64,000 bases of DNA from Pseudomonas triclosanedens. Lineage in GTDB: Bacteria > Pseudomonadota > Gammaproteobacteria > Pseudomonadales > Pseudomonadaceae. The stretch spans positions 5,817,001 through 5,881,000 of the forward strand of contig NZ_CP113432.1 in NCBI RefSeq assembly GCF_026686735.1. The letters run 5' to 3'. This document shows, piece after piece, positions 30,418-39,923 of the stretch. The notes below the pieces were generated by a model. That model made no database searches. It was not told the origin of the DNA and saw only the letters and a program-made list of their open reading frames with translations. Made by a program: the position numbers and the translations under genes. The first letter of the stretch is position 1, and each line of letters opens with the position of its first letter.

Positions 30418-32202
30418 ATGTCCGCCTTTTCCCCATCCGCCCAGGACCGCATGCTCGACCTGGGCGAAATTCTGCGCGAACTGGTGAGCCAGGGCCGCGT
30501 CGCCCAGGATGACGCCGAGCAGTGCGTGGCCATCCGCCGCAGCGCGGTGAGGAACCAGCAGCACCCGCTGGAGTTCCTCGCCGCGCAGCAGATCGAGGAC
30601 CGCCAGCGTCCCGGCCGCAAGCTCGATCTCGACAGCCTGGTGCACTGGCTGGCGGAATACTCCGGACAACCCTACCTGCGCATCGACCCGCTGAAGATCG
30701 ACGTCGCTGCGGTCACGCCGCTGATGTCCTATGCCTTCGCCCAGCGCCACCACATCCTCGCGGTGGAAGTGTCGCCAGACCTCGTGACCATCGCCAGCGC
30801 GCAGCCCTTCGTGCACTCCTGGGAGAGCAATCTCACCCACGTCCTCAAGCGCCCGATCAAGCGCGTGGTCGCTAGCCCGACCGACATCCAGCGCTTCACC
30901 GTGGAGTTCTACCGCCTGGCCAAGTCGGTCAGCGGCGCAACCAACCACGACCAGAAGAGCTCCGGCGTGGGCAACTTCGAGCAACTGCTCAACCTGGGCG
31001 CCGCCGACCAGGAACCGGATGCCAACGACGCGCACATCGTCACCATCGTCGACTGGCTGTTCCAGTACGCCTTCCAGCAGCGCGCCAGCGATATCCATAT
31101 CGAGCCGCGCCGCGAGCAGGGCACCGTGCGCTTCCGCATCGACGGCGTGCTGCACAACGTCTACCAGTTCCCGCCACAGGTCACGATGGCGGTAGTGAGC
31201 CGCCTGAAGTCCCTCGGCCGGATGAACGTCGCCGAGAAGCGCAAGCCCCAGGACGGCCGGGTGAAGACCAAGACCCCGGACGGCGCCGAGGTGGAGCTGC
31301 GCCTGTCGACGCTGCCCACCGCCTTCGGCGAGAAGATGGTGATGCGTATCTTCGACCCGGAAGTGCTGCTCAAGACCTTCGACCAGCTCGGCTTCTCGCC
31401 CGAAGACCTGCGGCGCTGGGAAAGCATGACCAGCCAGCCCAACGGCATCATCCTGGTAACCGGCCCCACCGGCTCGGGCAAGACCACCACGCTCTACACC
31501 ACGCTCAAGCAGTTGGCCACCGACGAGGTGAACGTCTGCACCATCGAGGACCCGATCGAGATGATCGAGCCCTCGTTCAACCAGATGCAGGTCCAGCACA
31601 ACATCGAGCTGAGCTTCGCCAGCGGCGTGCGCGCCCTGCTGCGCCAGGACCCGGACATCATCATGGTCGGCGAGATCCGCGACCTGGAAACCGCCGAGAT
31701 GGCGATCCAGGCGGCGCTGACCGGTCACCTGGTGCTTTCCACGCTGCACACCAACGACTCCCCGACGGCGATCACCCGCCTGCTGGAGTTGGGCGTGCCC
31801 TACTACCTGATCCGCGCCACCGTTCTCGGCGTCATGGCCCAGCGCCTGGTGCGTACGCTCTGCCCGCACTGCAAGGAGCCGATGGAGCTCAACGAGGCGG
31901 ACTGGCAGGAACTCACCCGCCCCTGGAACGCACCTCTGCCGACCCACGCCCATCGCGCCGTCGGCTGCCTGGAATGCCGCGACACCGGCTACCGCGGGCG
32001 CGCGGGGGTCTACGAGATCATGCTGCTGAGCGAGACGGTGAAGGAGCAGATCAGCGCGGACACCGATCTGATCCCGCTGCGCCGCCAGGCCTTCAAGGAA
32101 GGCATGCGCAGCCTGCGCCTGTCCGGTGCGCAGAAGGTTGCCGCCGGACTGACCACGATCGAGGAAGTACTGCGCGTCACGCCACAGAGCGAGCAGAAGT
32201 AA
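30418..32202 (+). CDS. Orphan GspE/PilB-type secretion ATPase
   Basis: Hexameric ATPase of the type II secretion/type IV pilus family, 594 residues. It has an N-terminal GspE-N-like domain (about 40-160), then the core: FQQRASDIHIEPR, Walker A GPTGSGKTTTLY (about 349), the Asp box, Walker B RQDPDIIMVGEIRD, and a His box LVLSTLHTNDSPTA. The tetracysteine zinc site is complete (Cys482, Cys485, Cys517, Cys520). No pilin, secretin or GspF/PilC gene lies nearby. A start with AAGGGAG upstream was chosen. The machine it powers is unknown. Matches PA5210 from memory. Confidence 0.87.
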   Translation: MSAFSPSAQDRMLDLGEILRELVSQGRVAQDDAEQCVAIRRSAVRNQQHPLEFLAAQQIEDRQRPGRKLDLDSLVHWLAEYSGQPYLRIDPLKIDVAAVTPLMSYAFAQRHHILAVEVSPDLVTIASAQPFVHSWESNLTHVLKRPIKRVVASPTDIQRFTVEFYRLAKSVSGATNHDQKSSGVGNFEQLLNLGAADQEPDANDAHIVTIVDWLFQYAFQQRASDIHIEPRREQGTVRFRIDGVLHNVYQFPPQVTMAVVSRLKSLGRMNVAEKRKPQDGRVKTKTPDGAEVELRLSTLPTAFGEKMVMRIFDPEVLLKTFDQLGFSPEDLRRWESMTSQPNGIILVTGPTGSGKTTTLYTTLKQLATDEVNVCTIEDPIEMIEPSFNQMQVQHNIELSFASGVRALLRQDPDIIMVGEIRDLETAEMAIQAALTGHLVLSTLHTNDSPTAITRLLELGVPYYLIRATVLGVMAQRLVRTLCPHCKEPMELNEADWQELTRPWNAPLPTHAHRAVGCLECRDTGYRGRAGVYEIMLLSETVKEQISADTDLIPLRRQAFKEGMRSLRLSGAQKVAAGLTTIEEVLRVTPQSEQK

Positions 32203-32290
32203 CACCGTAGACCGGGCTGGCCGCAACAGTTGAGCCGCTCCTGCGGGCACGGCCAGAATCAAGGAAGTTTTCGACCAAGGAGTGCTTCAC

Positions 32291-33232
32291 ATGGAAATCG
32301 GCAGTGTCGTCCTGCTGTTCGTCATACTGGCCATCGTCATCGTTCTGATGGGCTTCAAGGTGGTTCCGCAGGGCTTCGAGTGGACGGTGGAGCGCTTCGG
32401 CCGCTACACCAACACCCTGAAGCCGGGCCTGAGCATCATCGTTCCGGTGGTAGACCGCATCGGCCAGAAGATCAACATGATGGAGCGCGTGCTGGACGTG
32501 CCGCCGCAGGAGGCAATCAGCGCCGATAACGCCATCGTGCAGATCGATGCGGTGTGCTTCTTCCAGGTGGTCGACGCGGCGCGCGCGGCCTATGAGGTCA
32601 GCGGCCTGGAAAACGCCGTGCGCAACCTGGTGATGACCAACATCCGTACCGTGCTCGGCTCGATGGAACTGGACCACATGCTCAGCCAGCGCGATGCGAT
32701 CAACGAGCGCCTGCTGCGCACCGTCGACGAAGCCACGGCGCCCTGGGGCCTCAAGGTTACCCGTATCGAGATCAAGGACATCAGCCCGCCGGCCGACCTG
32801 GTGGAAGCGATGGCCAGCCAGATGAAGGCCGAGCGTCTCAAGCGCGCGCAGATCCTCGAAGCCGAAGGCCGCCGCGCGGCGGAGATCCTCACCGCCGAGG
32901 GCAAGAAGCAGGCCCAGATCCTCGAGGCCGAGGGCCTGCGCCAGTCCGCCTTCCTCGAATCCGAAGCACGCGAACGCCAGGCCGAGGCGGAAGCCAAGGC
33001 TACCCGTGTGGTATCCGAAGCCATCGCCGGCGGTAATGTGCAGGCAGTGAACTACTTCGTCGCGCAGAAGTACGTCGACGCTCTGGGACAACTGGCCAGT
33101 TCCAACAACAGCAAGATCGTGCTGATGCCGCTGGAAGCCAGCCAGGTGATCGGTGCGGTCGGCGGCATCGGCGAGATCGTCAAGGCCACCTTCGGTGGGG
33201 CCGCCATCGGCGACACCAAGGGCCGTAGTTGA
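32291..33232 (+). CDS. SPFH/stomatin-like membrane protein (QmcA family)
   Basis: A 313-residue protein with one N-terminal membrane helix (about 4-20) and an SPFH/band 7 domain ([21 protein letters not shown] through about 180). A long Ala/Glu-rich coiled coil follows ([25 protein letters not shown]). Such proteins scaffold membrane microdomains and modulate proteases. ATG 32291 has AAGGAG seven bases upstream; a GTG at 32282 is less likely. The stop overlaps the NfeD start, the classical stomatin-NfeD operon. Confidence 0.9.
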   Translation: MEIGSVVLLFVILAIVIVLMGFKVVPQGFEWTVERFGRYTNTLKPGLSIIVPVVDRIGQKINMMERVLDVPPQEAISADNAIVQIDAVCFFQVVDAARAAYEVSGLENAVRNLVMTNIRTVLGSMELDHMLSQRDAINERLLRTVDEATAPWGLKVTRIEIKDISPPADLVEAMASQMKAERLKRAQILEAEGRRAAEILTAEGKKQAQILEAEGLRQSAFLESEARERQAEAEAKATRVVSEAIAGGNVQAVNYFVAQKYVDALGQLASSNNSKIVLMPLEASQVIGAVGGIGEIVKATFGGAAIGDTKGRS

Positions 33233-33678
33233 TGATGGGCTTCCTGCAACACCTGGGTTTCTGGGATTGGCTGGGGCTGGGCATCATCCTGCTGATTCTG
33301 GAAGTCTTCGGTGCCGGCGGCTACCTGCTTTGGATAGGCATCGCCGCCGCCTTCACCGGCGTCATCGCCTTCCTCATCCCGGGGCTGGACTGGATCTGGC
33401 AGTTCCTGATGTTCGGCGTGCTGTCGATACTCACCGCGCTGTACTGGTGGAACCGCCAGCGCTCGGCCCGCCGTCCCAGCGATACGCCGGGCCTGAACCG
33501 GCGCGGCAGCGAACTGCTCGGACGCCAGTTCGCCCTGCACGAGGCGATCGTCGGCGGGCGCGGCAAGATTCGCGTGGGCGACAGCGTCTGGTTGGTCGGC
33601 GGCCCCGACCTGCCCGCCGGCACGCAGGTACGCGTGATCGGCCAGGACGGCGTCCTGCTGCTGGTGGAGCCGCTATAG
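33232..33678 (+). CDS. NfeD-like membrane protein
   Basis: A 148-residue protein with hydrophobic segments near 14-29, 33-50 and 55-72 and a C-terminal OB-fold (about 95-148: LLGRQFALHEAIVGGRGKIRVGDSVW). It is the short NfeD1b type, lacking the ClpP-like protease domain, and normally pairs with a stomatin-type SPFH protein in membrane quality control. ATG 33232 overlaps the upstream TGA by one base. Confidence 0.87.
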   Translation: MMGFLQHLGFWDWLGLGIILLILEVFGAGGYLLWIGIAAAFTGVIAFLIPGLDWIWQFLMFGVLSILTALYWWNRQRSARRPSDTPGLNRRGSELLGRQFALHEAIVGGRGKIRVGDSVWLVGGPDLPAGTQVRVIGQDGVLLLVEPL

Positions 33679-33743
33679 CGCCGGGAAGCGCCACGACACC
33701 CAGCAGCGCCATTGAAAGCGCCATACCAAGCTGCAATAGAAAA

Positions 33744-33766
33744 GCCCGCCAATCGGCGGGCCTTTT
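33744..33766. terminator. Bidirectional intrinsic terminator
   Basis: GCCCGCC (33744-33750) pairs with GGCGGGC (33755-33761), preceded by AAAA and followed by CTTTT. It separates the NfeD gene from the convergent lgt. Confidence 0.85.
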
Positions 33767-33780
33767 CATTCTGGCGAACC

Positions 33781-34581
33781 TCAGTTCGCAGCCGGTTGCG
33801 CCGGGGCGCGGCGATAGGCCCAGACCATCAATGCGATGCCGCCGAGGATCATCGGTACGCACAGCACCTGTCCCATCGTCAGCCAGCCCCAGGCGAGATA
33901 GCCCAACTGGGCGTCCGGCACGCGGACGAACTCGACGATGAAGCGGAAGATGCCGTAGCACAGCACGAACAGGCCGGACACCGAGGCGGTCGGGCGCGGT
34001 TTGCGGGTGAACAGCCAGAGAATGACGAACAGCGCGACACCTTCCAGGGCGAACTGGTACAACTGCGACGGGTGGCGCGGCTCCGGGCCGCCAGTGGGGA
34101 AGACCATCGCCCAGGGCACGTCGGTCACCTTGCCCCACAGCTCGCCGTTGATGAAGTTGCCGATACGCCCGGCGCCCAGGCCGATCGGCACCAGCGGCGC
34201 GATCAGGTCCATCAGCTGGAAGAAGCTCTTGTTGTTGCGCTTGCCGAACCACCAGGTAGCCAGCATCACGCCGATCAGCCCGCCGTGGAACGACATTCCG
34301 CCCTTCCAAACCTCGAAGATCAGCGTCGGATTGGCGATGTACTCATCCAGGTTATAGAAGAGAACGTAGCCCAGGCGACCGCCCAGAACCACACCGCACG
34401 CAACCCAGAAAACCAGGTCGGAGAGCTTCTCCTTGGCCCAGGTCGGGTCGAACTGCTTGAGCTGACGCGATGCCAGCAGCCAGGCTCCTCCGATACCGAT
34501 CAGGTACATGAGACCGTACCAGTGGATTTTCAGCGGCCCGAGCGACAAGGCAACCGGGTCGATCTGTGGATAAGGCAGCAT
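33781..34581 (-). CDS. lgt: Prolipoprotein diacylglyceryl transferase
   Basis: Inner-membrane enzyme that moves diacylglyceryl from phosphatidylglycerol to the lipobox cysteine of prolipoproteins. The 266-residue protein has seven probable membrane helices and the Lgt signature [15 protein letters not shown] (about 136-150). [10 protein letters not shown] near the N-terminus, [10 protein letters not shown] (about 95-104) and an RHPSQLYQ loop are also seen. In P. aeruginosa thyA follows lgt; here lgt ends at a terminator facing NfeD instead. Confidence 0.96.
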   Translation of the reverse strand: MLPYPQIDPVALSLGPLKIHWYGLMYLIGIGGAWLLASRQLKQFDPTWAKEKLSDLVFWVACGVVLGGRLGYVLFYNLDEYIANPTLIFEVWKGGMSFHGGLIGVMLATWWFGKRNNKSFFQLMDLIAPLVPIGLGAGRIGNFINGELWGKVTDVPWAMVFPTGGPEPRHPSQLYQFALEGVALFVILWLFTRKPRPTASVSGLFVLCYGIFRFIVEFVRVPDAQLGYLAWGWLTMGQVLCVPMILGGIALMVWAYRRAPAQPAAN

Positions 34582-34592
34582 CCGCTTCTCCT

Positions 34593-34771
34593 AGGGTCTG
34601 TTGAGTTTTTTTCGTGCATCGCGTTGCCGCGCAACCCGAAGGGACGGGCCGCTTTTTGCGCAGCGCCGCGTTACTCGCCGTTCATTTGAAACAACCAAAC
34701 CGCTCTCCTCGCGCCGTGCTCTGCGCAAATTTTGGCTCCATCGCGGTCGCGAAAGAACCTCAACAGACCCT
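34593..34771. mobile_element. MITE-like element with 13-bp terminal inverted repeats
   Basis: AGGGTCTGTTGAG (34593-34605) is perfectly inverted at the other end (34759-34771), and the match continues to 21 of 24 positions. The 179-bp interior has no open gene and includes CTGCGCAAATTTTGGCTC. No clear target duplication can be seen at the ends. It fills almost all of the 197-base gap upstream of lgt. No transposase gene is present in the window. Confidence 0.6.
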
Positions 34772-34778
34772 CTGAAAT

Positions 34779-35561
34779 TCAGATCAGGAAACTGAGACCC
34801 ACGCTGAACAGCAGCAGGGCGAACAGGCGCTTGAGAACCTTGGCCGGCAGACGGTGCGCCAGCCGCGCGCCAATCCGCGCAAAGAACATGCTGGTCAGGG
34901 CAATGCCCACCAGCGCCGGCAAGTAGACGAAACCGATGCTCATCTCCGGCAGTTGGGCGTTATGCCAACCGACGGCGATGAACGATATCGCACCGGCGAC
35001 GGCAATCGGCAGTCCGCAGGCCGATGAAGTCGCAACCGCCTGTTGCATGGGCATGCCACGCCAGGACAGGAACGGTACGGTCAGCGAGCCGCCACCGATA
35101 CCGAAGATCGCCGATGCCCAGCCGACGACGCCGCCAGCCACGCCGAGCCCGACGCGCCCAGGCAGGTCGCCGCCACCCTTGGGCTGCAGCCCAAGGGCCA
35201 TCTGGATGGAAACCAGGATGGCGAACACACCGATGATCTTCTGCAGCACCGGCCCCTGGATCTTCGAGGCGGTGACGGCACCCAGGACACTGCCAAGCAG
35301 GATGCCGACGGTCATCCAGAGAAACACCTGCCAGCGCACCGCACCCCGGCGATGGTGTTCGAGGATCGAGTTGATCGAGGTGAACACGATGGTCGCCAAC
35401 GAAGTGCCGACCGCCATCTGGGTCAGAACCTCCGGCGAAAAGCCGTGGGCCGTGAAACTGAACACCAGGGCCGGAACGATGATCAGCCCGCCGCCGACGC
35501 CGAACAGCCCGGCCAGTACGCCGGCACAGCCGCCCAGCACCAGATAGAGCACGAACTCCAT
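34779..35561 (-). CDS. TSUP-family permease (TauE/SafE type)
   Basis: A 260-residue inner-membrane protein with about eight hydrophobic segments and the family's repeated glycine motifs: GGCAGVLAGLFGVGGGLIIVPAL (about 11-33) and GWASAIFGIGGGSLTVPFL (about 147-165). TSUP proteins export or import sulfite, sulfoacetate, taurine or similar organic anions; the substrate cannot be told from sequence. It reads toward lgt but is separated from it by the MITE-like element. Confidence 0.87.
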   Translation of the reverse strand: MEFVLYLVLGGCAGVLAGLFGVGGGLIIVPALVFSFTAHGFSPEVLTQMAVGTSLATIVFTSINSILEHHRRGAVRWQVFLWMTVGILLGSVLGAVTASKIQGPVLQKIIGVFAILVSIQMALGLQPKGGGDLPGRVGLGVAGGVVGWASAIFGIGGGSLTVPFLSWRGMPMQQAVATSSACGLPIAVAGAISFIAVGWHNAQLPEMSIGFVYLPALVGIALTSMFFARIGARLAHRLPAKVLKRLFALLLFSVGLSFLI

Positions 35562-35757
35562 GAGTCGGCCTCGATGGGAAAAACCGGCATGGTACCCAAA
35601 ATGCGCGGGCGGCGGCAGACGCTCCGTCGCGGGAGTTACGACTCAGGGCATCGGGATAGCTGGCGATGCCTGCTGGCCACTCATCTTCGCGCAGGGTATT
35701 GAGCTGGAATCCGTAGTTTCCTAACCTGCCCTGACCACCACCATTTCGATGCCGCCC

Positions 35758-36504
35758 ATGTGCCTGATCGTCTTCGCCTGGCGCCCCGACCACGCCATGC
35801 CACTCGTCGTCGCGGCCAACCGTGACGAGTTCTATGCCCGACCGACACGGCCGCTGGGCGGCTGGGAAGACAGCCCCGGCGTCTACGCCGGCCGCGACCT
35901 GGAAGCAGGCGGAAGCTGGATGGGCATCGGCCCGGACGGCCGTTTCGCCGCGCTGACCAATGTACGCGACCCCGGCCAGCCACTCGGACCGCGCTCGCGG
36001 GGCGAGCTGGTCGCGGCGTTCCTGCAGGGCCGCCTGGCGCCGCTGGAGTATCTCCAGCAGGTGGCGCGCCGCGCTGGCGAGTACAGCGGTTTCAACCTGC
36101 TGGTCGGCGACCGCGAGACACTCTGCTACTTCAATCCCCGCGTCGGCCCGCCGGTGGCGGTCGCGCCCGGCCTGCACGGTTTGTCCAATGCCGCGCTGGA
36201 TACGCCGTGGCCGAAGCTGCTGAGCGCACGCTCGGGGCTCGATACCCGGCTGGCCATGCCTGTGGCCGACGATCTCCTCGCGCTGCTCGCGGACCCGCGC
36301 CAGGCAAGCGATGCCGAGCTGCCCGAAACCGGCGTGGGCCTCGCCACCGAGCGCCTGCTGTCGAGCGTGTTCATCTCCAGCCCGAACTACGGCACCCGCG
36401 CCAGCACGGCGCTGATCGTCCACGCTGATGGCCGCCGCGAGTTGCTCGAACGCAGCTTCGGCCCCGGCGGGGCGCGCCTGGGTGATGTGCGGCTGACCGT
36501 CTAG
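35758..36504 (+). CDS. TANGO2 / NRDE-domain protein
   Basis: A 248-residue protein with the defining N-terminus MCLIVFAW followed by VVAANRDEFYARPTRPLGGW, the Asn-Arg-Asp-Glu motif. If the initiator Met is removed, Cys2 becomes N-terminal, as in Ntn-type hydrolases, so ATG 35758 is preferred over 35749. Eukaryotic TANGO2 is linked to haem or lipid handling; bacterial function is undefined. The TAG stop shares a CTAG palindrome with the convergent diguanylate cyclase stop. Confidence 0.83.
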   Translation: MCLIVFAWRPDHAMPLVVAANRDEFYARPTRPLGGWEDSPGVYAGRDLEAGGSWMGIGPDGRFAALTNVRDPGQPLGPRSRGELVAAFLQGRLAPLEYLQQVARRAGEYSGFNLLVGDRETLCYFNPRVGPPVAVAPGLHGLSNAALDTPWPKLLSARSGLDTRLAMPVADDLLALLADPRQASDAELPETGVGLATERLLSSVFISSPNYGTRASTALIVHADGRRELLERSFGPGGARLGDVRLTV

Positions 36505-37535
36505 CAGGTGACGATGCAGTCGCGCTGCCGCTTGGCGCGATAGAGTGCGTCGTCCAGCCTGCGCAACAGCGCCATCAGGTCTTCTCCAGCGTGCATCTCG
36601 GTCACGGCGAAGCTGGCAGTGAGTTGCACCGGCAGGGAAACGTCGGCGCGCCGCAGACTCAGGCGCAGGCGCTCGGCCAGCTCGCGGGCTTCGTCGCTGC
36701 CAGTTTCCGGCAACAGCACGATGAACTCCTCGCCGCCCCAGCGAGCGAAGCAATCCTCTTCGCGAAGACGCCGCCGCACCACTTCCGCCACAGCCACCAG
36801 TACCCGATCGCCAGCCGGATGCCCGAGGCTGTCGTTGATACGCTTGAAGTGGTCGAGATCGAACATCATCAGCGAACAGACATGACCGTGACGCTGGAGG
36901 CGCTGCCACTCCGCGTGTAGCTGCTGCTCGAAGCGGCGGCGGTTGGCGATCTGGGTCAACGGGTCGATTTCAGACAGGCGCAGCGCTACGGCGGCCTGCT
37001 CCACGAGCGCCTCGTTGGCTCGCCGCAGCGCCTCGGTACGCGCCTCAACCAGCGCTTCGAGGCGCTGGTTGAGTTCGAGCAGTTCGAGGTTCTTCTGCTG
37101 CAACGCCAGCTCCGCCAGCTTGCGCTCATGGATGTTGCGATGTGCGCCGATCATCCGCGTCGCGCGGCCCTCCCCATCGAATTCGACGAAGCGGCCATGA
37201 TCGCTTATCCACAGGTAACTGCCGTCGCGGCAACGGCAGCGGTACTCCTCCGCATAACGGTCGCTGCGGCCTTCGACATAGGCGTTGAAACCCTCCATCA
37301 CACGCGGGAAGTCGTCCGGGTGGATCACCTCATGCCAGGTGGCGACGTTCTCCGGCAGGCTGTTCGGGTCGTAGCCGAGCATGGTGTACCAGCCAGGGCT
37401 GCGACTGACGTGGTTGCTGCGGATGCGCCAGTCCCAGATACCGTCGCTGACGATATCCAGCGCATAGCGCAAGGTCCGTGCGCTGTCCTGGTTATCGAGG
37501 GTATCCGTGCATTGGTTGACGTCGAGCTCTTCCAT
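36501..37535 (-). CDS. PAS-GGDEF diguanylate cyclase
   Basis: Makes cyclic di-GMP from two GTP. The 344-residue soluble protein has a PAS domain with PAC tail (about 23-140: SPGWYTMLGY, HPDDFPRVM, EEYRCRCRDGSYLWI), a linking coiled coil (about 138-185) and a GGDEF domain. Its active site GGEEF (267-271) is intact, and an inhibitory RxxD site (Arg258 to Asp261) sits five residues upstream, so product inhibition is expected. PAS ligand unknown. Downstream of ptsP on the same strand with a hairpin between. Confidence 0.92.
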   Translation of the reverse strand: MEELDVNQCTDTLDNQDSARTLRYALDIVSDGIWDWRIRSNHVSRSPGWYTMLGYDPNSLPENVATWHEVIHPDDFPRVMEGFNAYVEGRSDRYAEEYRCRCRDGSYLWISDHGRFVEFDGEGRATRMIGAHRNIHERKLAELALQQKNLELLELNQRLEALVEARTEALRRANEALVEQAAVALRLSEIDPLTQIANRRRFEQQLHAEWQRLQRHGHVCSLMMFDLDHFKRINDSLGHPAGDRVLVAVAEVVRRRLREEDCFARWGGEEFIVLLPETGSDEARELAERLRLSLRRADVSLPVQLTASFAVTEMHAGEDLMALLRRLDDALYRAKRQRDCIVTC

Positions 37536-37567
37536 AAGCTTCGCCTTGGCCGGCTTGCCGGCCTTCG

Positions 37568-37600
37568 AGCCTTCCGGTCATGCACGGCTCCGGAAGGGCT
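37568..37600 (-). terminator. Hairpin between ptsP and the diguanylate cyclase gene
   Basis: AGCCTTCCGG (37568-37577) pairs with CCGGAAGGGCT (37590-37600) with one bulge. No T tract follows on the minus strand, so it may attenuate rather than stop transcription. Confidence 0.35.
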
Positions 37601-37612
37601 TGGAAACCGGCA

Positions 37613-39892
37613 TCAGGCCTGGATGGTCGCCGCCGGGTTGATCACTCGGCCAAGGCCGAGATTGCGCAAGGCCAGATGCAGCGAGCTGTGGATGACCTGC
37701 GGATTATCGAAGGTCATCAGTTGTCCGAGCAGCTCGCGTGCCTTGGACAGGGTCATCTGGCGCAACAGCCACTTCACCTTGGGCAGGTTGGTAGCGTTCA
37801 TCGACAGCGAGTCGAAACCCATCGCCATCAGCAGCACTGCGGCAGCCGGATCGCCAGCCATCTCGCCGCAGATGCTCACCGGCTTGCCTTCGGCGTGGGA
37901 ATCGTCGACCACTTTCTTCAGCGCCTGCAGCACGGCGGGGTGCAGGTAGTCGTAGAGGTCGGCGACGCGCGGATTGTTGCGGTCCACGGCCAGCAGGTAC
38001 TGGGTCAGGTCGTTGGAGCCGACCGAGAGGAAATCCACCTGGCGCGCCAGCTCGCGAGTCTGGTACACGGCTGCGGGGATCTCCACCATCATGCCGATTG
38101 GCGGCATGGGGATATCCACGCCCTCGTCGCGCACTTCGCCCCAGGCGCGGTGGATCAGGTGCAGCGCTTCCTCCAGCTCGTGGGTACCGGAAATCATCGG
38201 CAGCAGGATGCGCAGGTTGTCCAGGCCCTCACTGGCCTTGAGCATGGCGCGGGTCTGCACCAGGAAGATTTCCGGGTGGTCGAGGGTGACGCGGATGCCG
38301 CGCCAGCCGAGGAAAGGATTGTCTTCCTTGATCGGGAAGTAGGACAGCGCCTTGTCGCCGCCGATGTCCAGGGTACGCATGGTCACCGGCAGCGGGTGGA
38401 AGGCCGATAGCTGCTCGCGGTAGATGGCGAGCTGCTCCTTCTCGCTGGGAAAGCGGTCGTTGATCATGAACGGCACTTCGGTGCGGTACAGGCCGACCCC
38501 TTCGGCGCCGCGCTCCTGGGCGCGGGCCACGTCCGCCAGCAGACCGGTATTGACCCACAGCGGCATGCGATGGCCGTCCAGCGTCTCGCAAGGCAGCTCG
38601 CGCAGCGCGGCCAGCCCCTTGCTCAGTTCCCTCTCTTCGGCGACCACTTCGCCGTACTGCTTGACCAGTTGCGGCGACGGGTTGGTGTAGATTTCGCCGT
38701 GGTAGCCATCGACGATCAGGTCGATGCCGTCGACCTTGGAATACGGCAGATCGACCGCGCCCATGACGGTGGGAATGCCCATCGCACGGGCGAGGATCGC
38801 TACGTGGGAGTTACCCGAGCCAAGCACTGAAACCAGTCCGACCAGCTTGCCCTCGGGAACTTCGCCGAGCATGGCCGGCGACAACTCCTCGCTGACGATG
38901 ATGGTCTGGTCCGGGTAGGTCAGCGACTGCTTACGTTCTTCCTGGAGGTAGGCGAGGATGCGGCGGCCGATGTCTTTCACGTCGGAGGCTCGCTCACGCA
39001 GGTAGGCGTCGTCCATCAGCTCGAAGCGCTGGACGTGCTCCATCACCACCTGCCGCAAGGCACCCTGTGCCCACTGGCCTTCACGGATGATGCGCTTGAC
39101 CTCCTGGCCGATGGAGGCGTCGTCGAGCATCATCAGGTAGACGTCGAACAGCGCGCGCTCCTCCTTGCGCAACTGGGTGGCAAGCTTGCTGGAGAGATTG
39201 CGCATGTCCTCGCGGACCGATTCCAGCGCCTGCTTGAAGCGCTCCACTTCCGCCTCGACATCGTCGATGGGCTTGTCCGGAACCACTTCGAGATCGGCCG
39301 GCGGCAGGACTACCACGGCCTTGCCCACGGCAACGCCGGGAGCGCCTGGAACGCCGACGAACTTGGCTTCGGTGATGCCTTTGCCAAGCTTGCCCAGGCC
39401 GCGGATCGAGCCAGTCGCTTCCGCGTGGGCGATAACGCCGGCGAGTTGGGCGCTCATGGTGACGAGGAAGGCCTCCTCGCCTTCGTCGAACTGGCGCTTT
39501 TCCTTCTGCTGGACGACCAGAACGCCCATCACCCGACGATGGTGGATGATCGGTGCGCCCAGGAACGAGGCATAGCGCTCCTCGCCGGTTTCGGCGAAGT
39601 AGCGGTAACGCGGGTGCTCGGAAGCGTTCTCGAGGTTGAGTGGCTCCTCGCGGGTGCCGACCAGGCCGACCAGACCCTCGTTCGGCGCCATGCTGACCTT
39701 GCCGATGGAGCGCTTGTTCAAGCCCTCGGTGGCCATCAGCACGAAACGATTGTTTTCGGCATCCAGCAGGTAGACCGAGCACACCTGGGTGCCCATCGCC
39801 TCCTTCACGCGCTGCACGATGATGCCCAGCGCCGCCTTGAGGTCCTTGGCGGAGTTCACTTCCTGGACGATCTTACGCAGCGTGTTGAGCAT
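37613..39892 (-). CDS. ptsP: PTS enzyme I-Ntr (phosphoenolpyruvate-protein phosphotransferase)
   Basis: First enzyme of the nitrogen-related phosphotransfer chain, passing phosphate from PEP to NPr and EIIA-Ntr; it affects nitrogen sensing and polyhydroxyalkanoate and virulence control. The 759-residue protein has an N-terminal GAF domain (about 15-155), which senses glutamine in relatives. The PEP-utiliser domain has active His near residue 360 in GSGNSHVAILARAMG, and the PEP-binding barrel carries TLDIGGDKALSYFPI, GWRGIRV and SVGSNDLTQYLLAVDRNN. Usual pairing with rppH is kept, 31 bases apart. Confidence 0.95.
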   Translation of the reverse strand: MLNTLRKIVQEVNSAKDLKAALGIIVQRVKEAMGTQVCSVYLLDAENNRFVLMATEGLNKRSIGKVSMAPNEGLVGLVGTREEPLNLENASEHPRYRYFAETGEERYASFLGAPIIHHRRVMGVLVVQQKEKRQFDEGEEAFLVTMSAQLAGVIAHAEATGSIRGLGKLGKGITEAKFVGVPGAPGVAVGKAVVVLPPADLEVVPDKPIDDVEAEVERFKQALESVREDMRNLSSKLATQLRKEERALFDVYLMMLDDASIGQEVKRIIREGQWAQGALRQVVMEHVQRFELMDDAYLRERASDVKDIGRRILAYLQEERKQSLTYPDQTIIVSEELSPAMLGEVPEGKLVGLVSVLGSGNSHVAILARAMGIPTVMGAVDLPYSKVDGIDLIVDGYHGEIYTNPSPQLVKQYGEVVAEERELSKGLAALRELPCETLDGHRMPLWVNTGLLADVARAQERGAEGVGLYRTEVPFMINDRFPSEKEQLAIYREQLSAFHPLPVTMRTLDIGGDKALSYFPIKEDNPFLGWRGIRVTLDHPEIFLVQTRAMLKASEGLDNLRILLPMISGTHELEEALHLIHRAWGEVRDEGVDIPMPPIGMMVEIPAAVYQTRELARQVDFLSVGSNDLTQYLLAVDRNNPRVADLYDYLHPAVLQALKKVVDDSHAEGKPVSICGEMAGDPAAAVLLMAMGFDSLSMNATNLPKVKWLLRQMTLSKARELLGQLMTFDNPQVIHSSLHLALRNLGLGRVINPAATIQA

Positions 39893-39923
39893 GGCTCGGG
39901 GTCTAACTCCTTGAACTTTCGTG

